From positions 587,501 to 651,500 of the forward strand of contig JAJGOT010000466.1 in assembly GCA_022457155.1 (NCBI GenBank): a stretch of 64,000 bases of DNA, written 5' to 3'. The first letter of the stretch is position 1. Each line of letters opens with the position of its first letter. Under the pieces are notes generated by a model. That model was not told the origin of the DNA and searched no databases. It saw only the letters and a list, made by a program, of their open reading frames with translations. Shown piece by piece: positions 45,501-54,231 of this stretch. Made by a program: the position numbers and the translations under genes. The stretch is from Cladopsammia gracilis. Taxonomy: Eukaryota > Cnidaria > Anthozoa > Scleractinia > Dendrophylliidae.

Positions 45501-48500
45501 TGGAAACGTGGTCGCTTAGGAGAGGTGATCGCTTGTGGTCTGGAGACTGCCAAGTTGTGGAATGTTATTTCATAGATGAGTAGTTTATTTATCTTAATAT
45601 ATATTGTTTCCTTTTGGGGATGGAGGTAACTTTTAAGCGAGTTTGATTTTGAATTTTCTTTTCATTAATTTCCATATTTTGTTGATGAGTCTGAGAAAAG
45701 TGGAACTATTGCGAACAACTTAAATGTACACTTGTATGTTGCATCAGATTAAAATTAGAAAGAGTAAAACCCTGGATAGCTAGAAAAATAGTTTAATTAG
45801 TCTGATTCATATTACATTACTGGCGACGGATGCAGCATGCGAGTAAAATCTTATTTTATTCCATTAATATATATATTTTTTTTTTATTTTTGACTTTCAG
45901 CACACATCCACATCTGATACAGAGATTTGTGTAAAACAATATCATGCTGGCAATAATCAAAACACCATTGAAGTTGATTATTTGGTGATAGGAGGCAAGT
46001 AAAATTAAACTGCCGTCTCGATCTTTGCAAGTATCGGCTAAAAATACAAATTAAATAACAAAATATTGTATTTTGCTGCAAGTGAAAATGGGAAGAAAAT
46101 AAAACATTTTACTCTTCATTTTCGCATTGAAGCAAATGTCAAGAGAATGTGCAATTCAACATGAAAGCGAATATTAGGAAAATGCAGTCTTTGTTTTGCG
46201 GCAAATATGACATTTGCTGATTCTCTTTTTCTTGGATGCTTTTCAAACATCAACCTTATTATTACTAGGACGTTAGGTCAACTACATAAGGAGTTAAAAC
46301 CCGGAAAGGGGTCAAAAAGGCAAAATATGGGCGTTTTGCATTATAAAAGCTATCGATTAAAAACAAACGAAAAGAATTCGAACGAATTTTCCACCCAGCA
46401 TGTTCTCTCCCCTGCTCTTTGAGGTGCACTTCATTTATTTTGACTGCTAAGTACTAAAAACAAGTATGTTTATTTTTCTTAAACACAATTCTAGACCTGG
46501 ATCCCTGTCTAGATGTAATCTGTGATTATCACGGTCTATGCAAGGCTTTTGGGCCTTACGATGCCCGCTGTGTGTGCGTAGACAGCTGCCCATCATACCA
46601 AGAACCAGTTTGTTCCTCTAACGGAACAACGTATGACAACAAGTGTCTCTTTGAGCAGGAAATGTGTCTGATGCAGATGAACTACACAGTGCAACATCCT
46701 GGAAGCTGTGAAGGTAAGCAGTATACTTAGCGCTGTGACTGTGGATAGAATACGTCTGAGCATGACTTTAAAGATGCAGTGTATTCCTTTGTTGCTGTTA
46801 AGAAACAAGGAACAATCAGGCCATAGAAAGACAACATTGTATGTTAACGCCAACTATCATGGGACCATTCATGTAACGCATTTTCAAAATGACAAACAAA
46901 CAATATAAAAAAGTCATACACTTTCAAGTTCTTTCAAACACACTGGAATGCTTTCTTTAAGCTGTGATCCTATATAAACTGTACTGTTTTCATTAATTAA
47001 TTTATTTTTTACTCATGCTACACAATGAACAACTGTTATATATTTTTACTTTTGTCTACTTCCAGCTTTTTAACTTACTTGTGCTAATTTAGTTGTTTAT
47101 TTTATTTTATAGGGTTTCCATTTCAGCGTGGTCGGCGTCACATGCCCCATATACCATCCTTGGGATACTCTCATTGTGAAGTCATTCGTTTCCAACCTTT
47201 TGTGTTCTATCCTGACAAAACCATCCAAGTGCAGATAACTGTCAATCACATCGATACTAGTGACAAGTCCTATGTCCATGATGCCGCTGTGTCATGGATT
47301 GAAGATGTGAATTACAATCGATTCACTGCGTGCGTGATGGCTGCGGGTTTTAACGAGCGCAAGTCCAGTGCTAACGTGTCAGTAGACTGGATTGCTTATC
47401 AGGGAGCTCCAATGGGTGGGGTTACCGGAGAGGTACGCATATCACAGTGGTGGACTGGAACGACATGTGAAACAGTGAACTTCTCTTCGGTGAGGGATTT
47501 TGCTTTATTTTCTCTTCCCTTTGTTTTCTTCTTCTTTTATTTCCTAGTCACCCCTCATCCCTTTCCTCCTGGTATGCTCAGTTTAACTCTCACACGTACA
47601 AAGTGGCGAGGTGGGAATGAAAAACACTTTGGTCAATTATGGGCAGGAGGCAGCAGGACAGGGCAGTAGGCTAGTACGTCATTTTCATTGTCTGTACTGT
47701 TGTTGACTACAGCCCTAAGCCAATCAGCGCATGAGAATTGGACACTGGTCAAGTTTTCACCTTCAGTTTTTGTTACCATATTTATCCTATAGCTTATGTG
47801 TAATTGAACCTTGCTTTGATTTAGTAATGGTCATTCCAGGATTCCATGCATGTAGTTAAACTTAGATTATTTAACATACATGAAGATTTTTTCTGTCCAA
47901 AGAATAATCATGTATTTTAATTTTTGTAAATTGAGAAAGCAAAAATGTATTGTTTATATCTCCAATGACAGGTCTATATAGCCATTACACAGTTGTTTAG
48001 ACGAATGTGACCTCTAGTTTAAGTATGAGGGCATTCATATGATTATTTTGGTATATAGCAAGACACTATGATCTGTGTATTAGTCCGCTTTGTACTAATT
48101 CCATATTTTTCTCATTTTTACAGTTTTCAAAACTACCTTCCGTTTTTATAACCGTGGCTCATCACCATGCAGGACTGAAGAGGGACGCTGCCAGTATTTG
48201 GTTAGAGGACATCACACAATCTTCTTTCAAAATATGTTTGAGGGAACTGCAAAATTACGCTGGTTCACATGAGGATATTTACGTTGTAAGTATTTTTTAA
48301 CAATTTGCTATGTTAATTATCTATCGTGGTATATGTAATTTGACTGTAATCTCCCAAATTCAGATATCTTTCAGCTTTTTTGCTTCGATAGCACAATTTA
48401 AAATGATGATATATTCATTGTAGTATATCGTGAAAGACCCGGTAAATGCGCCATTTTGTTACTGAAAATAGCTCAAAAGGGCAGGAAATTCCAAATTTAA

Positions 48501-50151
48501 AACGTATGTCTTAATTTAATCGATATTTTCTAAAAATGTTTTCAGTTTTAAGATCTTTGTGGCAAGGACTTTTAGAAACTGTCATTAGATATCCCATGTG
48601 ACCAAAAATAGTATTGACGCCAACTTCGTGATGTGTACTCGCACACCAGGTCCCCATTTGCAACAGGCAGAAAAACAAAGCCAAAAGTGATTTACTATTG
48701 GCGTGTGTGAGCTTATGTAAGTAGATAGGTAGTGTAAACAGCACAGGTTAATATGTAAGAGTATGCAAACATTGTTGTAAGCAACGTACCATAGAATGAT
48801 AAAATACATTTTAAGTAATAAGTACATATTAGTGAATTTAATCCGTGTGAAAATGTGATGTGTGGTATTCAATGTCATTTTCAGATTAAAATAAAAACCA
48901 TTAAAGAAAAAACACTTCGCGACGTAATTTTCCAGCCCAAAAGCCAAAATCTGAAATCTCGAGCTCAGAATCTAAGTGTTAAATATATTATTTTCATTTT
49001 TTTTCTCTTTGATCTTTTCGTTTTGTAAATCATCTCCTGTTTCAATTTTATTCATTTATTTATTTATTCGTCTATTTATCTATCTAATTATCTATCTATA
49101 TATCTATTTATTTATTTATTTATTTATTTATTCATAGAACTGGTTGGCCTTTTCGTTCCTACACAAACCTCTTTTCTCAGAACACAATTCAGTTTACTTT
49201 GCAAACTCCCAACCTCCTGCTGCAGATCACAATAACGCCTTCTACAAGGTAATTATCCTTATTATATTATTTTTATGTGTTTTCGTTTGTTTTGGCTTTA
49301 TTTATTGTTTTACTTTGTTGTAAATAATTTTTTTTACCGTTTTTTCAACATAGATACATTTTAATAATCGCCTTTTAGACATACCAATGATCGATAACAA
49401 AACACTCAATAAAAGTCATAAAAACTTATTTCTTCTTGTTTTGTATTTTTTTTAGGATATTCACTTTGCAAAAGTGTATAAAAGTGCACCAAACGTTTTC
49501 GTTGCCGCCAACCACACTTCGAATGGCGGAAATCAAGACCCCATGCACAATTCCATAACTGCCTGGGTAGAGGTATGTCAACAGAATTAACGTCAAAATC
49601 TAACCTCGCTCTCAGGGTGACCTTGGAAGCGAGGTTGGTGAAGTTCTCTTTTATGATGATGTACCTCGACACGTCATAATTTCAGCAAAAAGCGGAGAAA
49701 ATTAGCTAATTGCCATTATTATATTGTCGCTATTTTTAATTCCTAAGCCCTCACTTCTGAATTTCACAGTTTGAAACATTTCTTTAATTGAAGAAAACTT
49801 GAGTTGACAACAAATCAAAACTATTTGATTATCAATTTATAACCGAACTAACAAGATAAAAGAAAATGGTTTGTGCCAGTAATAACCGCAAATCTCAGTC
49901 AATCTTACGGGACGGCAGTTTATAAGGGTAGTTCGTATATAAGTCAATACTCTAGATAATAAGAGTACATTAAGATTGATAGACGCCTATATTTAAAACA
50001 GGGTATTCATTTCCGTGGCAAAAGCTACTGCTCTCAATGTATCTTCATTTTATTTTGCAGTACATTAACACAACAGGGGTCCCAGTTTGTCTAAAGGAAT
50101 TGTACGAGTCAAAGTATGACCCACTCTCCATATCATACACTGTCTTGTCAG
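39476..50151 (+). CDS. Secreted six-domain H-type lectin with follistatin/Kazal-like insert, 5' part
   Basis: Gene model from eleven exons: 39476-39551, 40733-41088, 42670-42834, 43692-43802, 44633-44758, 45901-45994, 46495-46713, 47113-47489, 48124-48285, 49138-49248, 49456-49572, plus 50061-50151, the last ending in phase 1 so the gene continues. It encodes a signal peptide, three H-type lectin domains, a follistatin/Kazal-like module and three more H-type lectin domains. The two lectin triplets share the same exon lengths and phases, so the gene grew by duplication of a five-exon block. H-type lectins bind N-acetylgalactosamine-type sugars and act in invertebrate recognition; the role here is inferred. 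The 3' part would lie beyond the viral insertion. Confidence 0.8.
39797..40693. mobile_element. Long-TIR MITE in lectin intron 1
   Basis: About 150-bp inverted ends: AGACTACGAGCAGTCTCCCT with CTTTCCCAGCTTA at the left returns as TAAGCTGGGAAAG and GGACTGCTCGTAGTCTA at the right. About 900 bp, no coding region. Confidence 0.85.
40733..41088 (+). CDS. Lectin exon 2: H-type lectin domain 1
   Basis: Acceptor TTTCACAG, donor GTTAGT, phase 1 to 0. The H-lectin signature is clear: VLASFGHSVKNP, AAIWVESEDKNQFRACI and AEINWLALQ, preceded by an N-terminal segment with a WTTGTEC-like end (SWTTGTECKKIDF) that leads into the next domain. Confidence 0.85.
41222..41239 (+). repeat. Poly-C tract in intron
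   Basis: Run of about 17 C in lectin intron 2, inside a roughly 110-bp unit that recurs diverged at about 41300-41370 and 41520-41600 (GGATTATGCNCCC, GATTTAAG, CTCGTTAACTCTGA). No coding function. Confidence 0.8.
42670..42834 (+). CDS. Lectin exon 3: H-type lectin domain 2, first half
   Basis: 165 bp, phase 0 to 0. It encodes PPNILVTPSHKF, AMAVWAEEFTEDSFKICLKE and ends NIKI, continuing as NWMAY in the next exon. Cross-exon motif NIKI-NWMAY equals the IEVNWLA-type end of an H-lectin. Confidence 0.85.
43076..43420. repeat. 31-bp tandem array in intron
   Basis: About eleven copies of ATAGAATGAGTTCCAGAATG followed by AGTTTCAGGAC, itself made of two GAATGAGTT halves. It lies in lectin intron 3. 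Confidence 0.9.
43692..43802 (+). CDS. Lectin exon 4: end of lectin domain 2 and linker
   Basis: 111 bp, phase 0 to 0, acceptor CTTACAG, donor GTAAGG. It begins NWMAYTNLKVENF and ends NYAFCQ, the linker with the cysteine that precedes lectin domain 3. Same length as the paralogous exon at 49138-49248. Confidence 0.85.
44012..44536. mobile_element. MITE with TACCTTATTATAGGAAATT ends
   Basis: Perfect 27-bp inverted ends starting TACCTTATTATAGGAAATT. The interior repeats CGTTAATTT many times in both orientations. It shares the TACCTTATTA terminus with the larger element at 14015-17389, so both probably use the same transposase. Confidence 0.9.
44633..44758 (+). CDS. Lectin exon 5: H-type lectin domain 3, first half
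   Basis: 126 bp, phase 0 to 0. It encodes KLNFTDPFFAPPVVVVTPKR and NAITAWTE, the first half of an H-lectin domain with a short Asn-rich loop (YNNNNSR). Confidence 0.85.
44790..45050. repeat. Tandem repeat in intron
   Basis: Copies of ACCACCCAGAATGCAAAGCG and GTCAGACCACCCAGAATGCA, arranged in a longer unit of about 110 bp with GGTCTTAACG and GATTCATATGAACCT. Non-coding. Confidence 0.85.
45187..45324. mobile_element. Palindromic MITE in intron
   Basis: Arms of about 58 bp: TTAGGGCCTGTTTACATGAG, GTAGGGTGCCCCAAGGGTGT and ACTCTCTTTGTTT pair with the matching right arm ending CTCATGTAAACAGGGCCTAA. The centre is a short CT-rich loop. Confidence 0.9.
45901..45994 (+). CDS. Lectin exon 6: end of H-type lectin domain 3 (GC donor)
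   Basis: 94 bp, phase 0 to 1. It encodes DTEICVKQYHAG and IEVDYLVIGG. The expected phase-1 boundary falls at GGAG followed by GCAAGT, the consensus of rare GC-AG introns; no GT lies nearby in the right phase. The paralogous exon ends with a normal GTAAAT donor at 50152. Confidence 0.8.
46495..46713 (+). CDS. Lectin exon 7: follistatin/Kazal-like module
   Basis: 219 bp, phase 1 to 1. It encodes DPCLDVICDYHGLCKAFG, CVCVDSCPSYQEPVC, SSNGTTYDNKCLFEQEMC and HPGSCE. This is a follistatin N-terminal EGF-like part followed by a Kazal-type fold as in agrin and SPARC. Whether it inhibits proteases is unknown. It separates the two lectin triplets. Confidence 0.85.
47113..47489 (+). CDS. Lectin exon 8: H-type lectin domain 4
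   Basis: Phase 1 to 0, acceptor TTTATAG, donor GTGAGG. It encodes IQVQITVNHIDTSD, AAVSWIEDVNYNRFTACVM and VSVDWIAYQGAP, then WWTGTTCETVNFSS. Paralogous to exon 2, with the same phase pattern and the WTTGTEC-like ending. Confidence 0.85.
47490..48123. other. Lectin intron 8
   Basis: The frame runs on past the donor to a stop at 47667 without domain features, as in read-through of an intron. No repeat recognised. Confidence 0.4.
48124..48285 (+). CDS. Lectin exon 9: H-type lectin domain 5, first half
   Basis: 162 bp, phase 0 to 0. It encodes LPSVFITVAHHHAG, ASIWLEDITQSSFKICLRE and ends DIYV, joined to NWLAF in the next exon. Paralogous to exon 3. Confidence 0.85.
48286..49137. other. Lectin intron 9
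   Basis: AT-rich intron with a TTTA/TCTA short tandem repeat directly before the acceptor (about 49045-49132). The 120-aa minus frame has hydrophobic segments but no recognisable domain. Confidence 0.45.
49138..49248 (+). CDS. Lectin exon 10: end of lectin domain 5 and linker
   Basis: 111 bp, phase 0 to 0. It begins NWLAFSFLHKP and ends NNAFYK. Paralogous to exon 4, but the linker cysteine of exon 4 (FCQ) is a tyrosine here (FYK). Confidence 0.85.
49456..49572 (+). CDS. Lectin exon 11: H-type lectin domain 6, first half
   Basis: 117 bp, phase 0 to 0, acceptor TTTTAG, donor GTATGT. It encodes APNVFVAANHTSNGG and NSITAWVE. Paralogous to exon 5. Confidence 0.85.
50061..50151 (+). CDS. Lectin exon 12: end of H-type lectin domain 6
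   Basis: 91 bp, phase 0 to 1, acceptor TTTTGCAG, donor GTAAAT. It encodes GVPVCLKELYESK and LSISYTVLSG. The phase-1 end predicts another module, but the next recognisable sequence is viral. Confidence 0.8.
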
Positions 50152-50227
50152 GTAAATTAAAGGTGCAGCCGGCTTTATTATTCACTATTTTAACAGACAA
50201 CTGTTGTATTCATAGACATGTACAGTA

Positions 50228-50302
50228 GTTTTAGAGTTGGGGGCACCAGATCAAAAAAATATTTTTTTGATCTGATACCAACCCAACTCTAATACTACTT
50301 TC
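50228..50302. repeat. Hairpin near the host-virus boundary
   Basis: AGTTTTAGAGTTGGG and CCAGATCAAAAAAATA pair with TATTTTTTTGATCTG and CCCAACTCTAATACT, a palindrome of about 75 bp. It may be a small MITE or mark an insertion edge. Confidence 0.7.
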
Positions 50303-50480
50303 CATATGATGGCAACCAGTTTTTTTTTTTTGTTTCCATTTAATGTAAACCAGTTTTTGGAAAACTATATGTTTCCATAAAATAATTAAACTATATGTTT
50401 CCATAAAATAATTAAACTATATGTTTTATAAAAAACAAAGTGCGTTTATTTCATTGCGTGATTCCACATAATAGAATCCT

Positions 50481-50560
50481 TTGCGTGACTTTCTCAGAAA
50501 AACAGGAAGTCAATGATGTCATACAATAGGGGGTTCCCCCAGGAAAATGAGTCATAATAT
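50481..50560 (+). repeat. Direct repeat flanking the VLTF3-like gene, left copy
   Basis: TTGCGTGACTTTCTCAGAAA, AACAGGAAGTCA and a GGGGGTTCCCCC palindrome. A related copy at 51413-51477 lies just after the gene. Such pairs can be gene-end signals or traces of recombination. Confidence 0.75.
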
Positions 50561-50838
50561 TGCGTTTCAAAGGCATGAGACAGCCGTATGATTTCCCTCA
50601 ACCAGGCAAATGGTGGATGATGCAAAATCCACTTGCCATTGTTCTCTTTTGTTTCCATTGGGAAGGGAAAAAACCTTTTTTTATGTTATGGGACTTTCCC
50701 TGCTGTCTATTTTTTGTTCTATTGAAATATCGCTAACGCGTTAGCCGATTTTTATATGTTCGCTATTTTTGTTTTTTTGATAATATGGTCACAACTGCGG
50801 TTTTGTTTAAAAAATATAATCTCATATAATAGTATAGA

Positions 50839-51409
50839 ATGAATTGTAATTTGGGAATTCATGACGAATTTAAGAATACAGGAGAGTTAACCTGTCCCTT
50901 TTGTAACCAACGATTTGCAGATGTTGTTAGAAATACGGAAGTTGTTGAATCATGTTGTGATAAAAAAAGATATGTTTAATGACAATGGAATGAATGTTTG
51001 TAAAAATTGTGGTGTTGTTAATGGATATGATTTACAAGCTCCATATATCGATTTCCATGATAACAAATATAAAATGACGAGAAAGAGTGTGTATATAAGA
51101 AAATATCATATTTTGAATGTGGTCAATCATATAGCACAACAGAATCATGTGCAAATTAGTAATGATAATAGACAGAAAATCCTGAGAATATTCGCTTTGG
51201 TTAATGAAGTATTATCGCAGGTTAACAATAACCGTAAACGGATGATTAGTATTAAATTTATTATCAAGCAATTATTTAGGATGCTTGAGCTTCCATACAA
51301 GAGTATTAAAGTAACGAAGTCAATGAAGACATTAAAATTCTATGAGACTTGGTGGAAACATGTTTATGAATTGATAAAGAATGATATAAACAAAATTATT
51401 AAAAGGTGA
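50839..51409 (+). pseudogene. VLTF3-like late transcription factor, frameshifted
   Basis: Two overlapping + frames make one protein. The first, from ATG 50839, has a CPFC knuckle (residues 19-22) and a CC pair (39-40); the second, open from 50915 to the stop before 51410, has CKNCG (residues 29-33) and a helical part with YIRKYHI and LKFYETWW. A cysteine-rich N-terminus, a CxxCG ribbon and a Y-R-x-x-H helical core fit poxvirus late transcription factor VLTF3, which in large DNA viruses switches on late genes. TFIIB-like ribbon proteins are an alternative. The frames meet at an A7 run (50962-50968) and differ by one base, so it is inactivated, mis-assembled or read by slippage. Confidence 0.65.
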
Positions 51410-51412
51410 CCT

Positions 51413-51477
51413 GTTGCGTGATTCTCAGAAAAACAGGAAGTCATACGTCATGCAAAGGGGTTTTCCCTATGAATGAG
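51413..51477 (+). repeat. Direct repeat flanking the VLTF3-like gene, right copy
   Basis: TTGCGTGATTCTCAGAAAAA, CAGGAAGTCAT, then GGGGTTTTCCC. Matches 50481-50560 with small gaps. Confidence 0.75.
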
Positions 51478-51526
51478 TTATTGAACAAAGTTTGTTAGTA
51501 AAGTTTATCGTAAAAAGTAAAGTTTG

Positions 51527-52033
51527 TTAGTAAAGTTTACTCGAAATGAATTTTTTATCATACTGTTTATCAAATTTATCGGCAAGAGGACAAAGATCGA
51601 TGATTATTTCATCTAACTGTCTCATTTCATTGATGAAAACAGTGTGGTTAAATTGATTTCCTCTTAAACAAGACCGTAAATCAACTAATACTTTTTCATA
51701 TGTTGTGTATGCAAATTTAGACATTTCTATTTTATTCGAATAATTATTAATGTCACTTACTGTTTTTAGAACTAAACCAGCTCCAGAAATAGAAGCTAGT
51801 ATAGCAGGATTTAATGTGATACTACCAGCTACTGTACCAATAACTACTAAGCCTGTTGAAGTTACATTAATAATTAAATTCAAGCTCTTGAAATATTTGA
51901 AAGCCTTCTTATAACACCAAAAGCGTTTATGATAAAATTTATACAATGCTTTGATTTCAGATAATTTTTCTGGGCTTATGTTTGTATCAATATGATTGAA
52001 ATCGAATATTTCTGTTTTATCTGTTTTAGTCAT
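51527..52033 (-). CDS. Viral 168-aa protein with two membrane segments (SLATT-like layout)
   Basis: Complete frame with ATATAATATA directly before the ATG. Residues about 52-69 (NLIINVTSTGLVVIGTVAG) and 76-93 (AILASISGAGLVLKTVSD) are glycine-rich and hydrophobic, consistent with a hairpin of two membrane helices; a basic aromatic stretch (KFYHKRFWCYKKAFKYF) precedes them and amphipathic helices follow. The 2TM-plus-C-terminal-helix layout recalls SLATT-domain proteins, which form membrane effectors in bacterial systems; this is a resemblance of layout only. Its neighbours are viral and it ends the minus-strand gene cluster. Confidence 0.6.
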   Translation of the reverse strand: MTKTDKTEIFDFNHIDTNISPEKLSEIKALYKFYHKRFWCYKKAFKYFKSLNLIINVTSTGLVVIGTVAGSITLNPAILASISGAGLVLKTVSDINNYSNKIEMSKFAYTTYEKVLVDLRSCLRGNQFNHTVFINEMRQLDEIIIDLCPLADKFDKQYDKKFISSKLY

Positions 52034-52053
52034 TATATTATATATTTGGATAA

Positions 52054-52455
52054 TTATATTTTAGGATTTGAAAGAAGACAATATAATACACCACTTATTT
52101 GGCCCATTATTGGAGATCTTTTTATTTTCTTAGGCAATGAATGGTAACAATATGTGTATCCAGGCCCCTTTCCATAGTCATTGTAAAATCTTCCAAATGC
52201 ATCATGAAAAATAGCATGTTTAATTAAAAATTGGTATTTGGTGTTTATAGTACAAAAACCTGGTCCAATTAATCCAATGTCAGGGTGTTTTACTAATATT
52301 TGGTTAAATGATACTGGCTCATTCAAATAGTTTACATACAAATATTGATATATTAAAGCCGATTTTAATATTTCATCTTGAGTATCAGGATGTAGGTTTT
52401 TTCGGGTTGTGAAAAATTTATTACAAAAATTAATTGCTTGCTCCAAATTCGGCAT
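52054..52455 (-). CDS. Viral 133-aa protein, parvovirus-type PLA2-like
   Basis: Complete frame starting with MPNLEQAINF. It contains IGPGF (GPG at 64-66) and, 17 residues later, HDAFGRFYNDYGKGPGYTY (HD at 84-85). Parvovirus VP1 phospholipase A2 has a calcium loop with GPG-like sequence, a similar spacing to the catalytic HD, and a GxxPY segment. The second catalytic aspartate of parvovirus PLA2 appears to be serine here (about residue 106), so activity is doubtful. In parvoviruses this enzyme opens the endosome during entry. It lies next to the fibre gene, 20 bp upstream of the 2TM gene. Confidence 0.5.
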   Translation of the reverse strand: MPNLEQAINFCNKFFTTRKNLHPDTQDEILKSALIYQYLYVNYLNEPVSFNQILVKHPDIGLIGPGFCTINTKYQFLIKHAIFHDAFGRFYNDYGKGPGYTYCYHSLPKKIKRSPIMGQISGVLYCLLSNPKI

Positions 52456-52574
52456 GTATATTTATTGATTATATTAAATTAGCTTTTATATATAAAAATA
52501 TGGTGTATGTTTTTCCTATGTGATTAAAATTGAAGATGCCTGTTTTAGTTATTATATAATGTATTTATACTAAT

Positions 52575-53335
52575 TTATGGTGTGGTATATTCAATTAGTA
52601 TTGATATGTCCTGATTCTTAATCGGTTCGGCCATCTCCACAGCCATATGACCGTATGGTAAATCTAAGTTTATATCTATCGTTTGTCTTTGACTTCCAGA
52701 TAAACTATAGGTTGTTATTTGAGTTAAAGAGAACCCATAGAATATTTTTAAGGATATTGTTTTGTAGGAAAAATCTAAGAGATTATAGTGACCTATTATT
52801 TTTTTTAATTGACATCCGTTTGGAATTATTATTTTGTCACAACCGTTTAATAAAAACGTTTTACCTCCATTATTATCTGTTTTTAATTGCCCCAATATGT
52901 GATGGGTTGCATTCATGATTTTGTATGAATTCATATTCAAATCAGTTTGCATAGTCATTTTTCCACCTTCAATTACAAAAAAAGTATCAAATACATCTGG
53001 GTCGACACTCGCCTTGAACACCATAAACGATTAGATGTGCTTTCTTTGTATTCCCATTCGATATACTTCCATGAAGGTCTATCATTATATATTCAGGTGG
53101 AGATACCTGATACTTATGCAAATGAACAATGCTTTTTGTATATCCTTCAGTGTTGAATATCTTTGTAGTTTGCTGTCCGATATTAAGAACTGTTGAGACA
53201 ACATTGACAGATGTCGAACCAATGTGAACTTTATCTGGAACGAAAAACTCGATCACCATAGTGTACTCACCTGGAGGAAGTTTGTATGCATTAAAACCTA
53301 TCCTTGACCTGAACTCATCGTTATTGTCTGTCGTA
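52575..53335 (-). pseudogene. Viral fibre-like protein, C-terminal part (displaced)
   Basis: Continuation of the fibre gene after the inserted transposon. From the transposon border the minus frame runs through FRSRIGFNAYKLPPGEY, MVIEFFVPDKVH and HLIVYG, then changes frame near 53010-53020; the second frame (53024-52575, 149 aa) carries TDLNMNSYKIMNATHH, a shaft-type repeat like those in the N-terminal part, and a beta-rich end. The frame change has no homopolymer at its site. Together with the insertion it means this fibre copy cannot be made intact. Confidence 0.75.
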
Positions 53336-53350
53336 AGGCCTACTCTGGGA

Positions 53351-53490
53351 CCTTAAGTCGCCTTAAGTCGCCTAAAGTCGCCTTAAGTCACCTTAAGTCG
53401 CCTAAAGTCGCCGTAAGTCGCCTTAAGTCGCCTAAAGTTGCCTTAAGTCGCCTTAAGTCACCCTTAGTCGCTTATCGTCGCCTGAAGTCA
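53351..53490 (+). repeat. Subterminal tandem array, left
   Basis: About fourteen degenerate copies of CCTTAAGTCG, some CCTAAAGTCG. The repeated unit is also the inner end of the inverted repeat, so the array probably grew from the terminus. Confidence 0.95.
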
Positions 53491-53710
53491 TTAAGCTTAA
53501 AAAAGGCCTGTACACCTTAAAATTGCCCTAAGAGGTTTCACTTTTACTATTTCATGAATATATAATAATTTTATTGCCCCAAATCTCTTTTTTTAGTTCC
53601 CATATATGATTATATGCTGCAAGGCCATGACTCCATGCAGTAAAACACCATGTTTTAATAGTCATGCACCATGCCATAGTTGCTTCAATTATATTTGTTG
53701 AACTCTATAA

Positions 53711-54231
53711 AGGATGGACCATTTTTTTTTTGGGAGGAGGAGGGGGGGGGGGGGGTGGGGTGGGGTTGGCAAATACCCCCCCAAAAAAATTCACGCACAG
53801 CTAAAGTATAGAAAAATCACAAAAAAAAATTCTTGCACAGCCAGAGATGCCAACCTCTGGAGATTAAACATAGGCAGTTTTTTCTAGGCGTGAGGGGGGT
53901 CCCGAAATAATTTTTTGGCTTTACCCTCTAAAGGTGCCATTTTCTGCATTCTGGAGACCCGAAAAGCATTTGTGAAGTTAACATATGATGAAAGACTGCA
54001 TTTTTGGGGTGATTTTGGGATAATTTGGGTTAAAATCTTAGCCTATTGTAGAGAAAAGATCCAAAGTCGCTTTTATCTGGGAGATTTGGTGGCCCATGCA
54101 GGAGACCAAGAGATTTGTTCCGCATCCGGGTGAGTTGGCATAAGTGCACAGCCTCAAGATGGGAAAAAAAATTCATGCTTAAACAAAATACCCAATCCCC
54201 TCCCCCACCCCTAAAAATAAAATGGTCCATC
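53711..54231. mobile_element. MITE nested in the transposon
   Basis: The left end GGATGGACCATTTT with TGGGAGGAGGAGGGGG pairs with the right end CCCCTCCCCCACCCC and AAAATGGTCCATCC. About 520 bp, no coding capacity. Long G and A runs inside. Confidence 0.8.
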
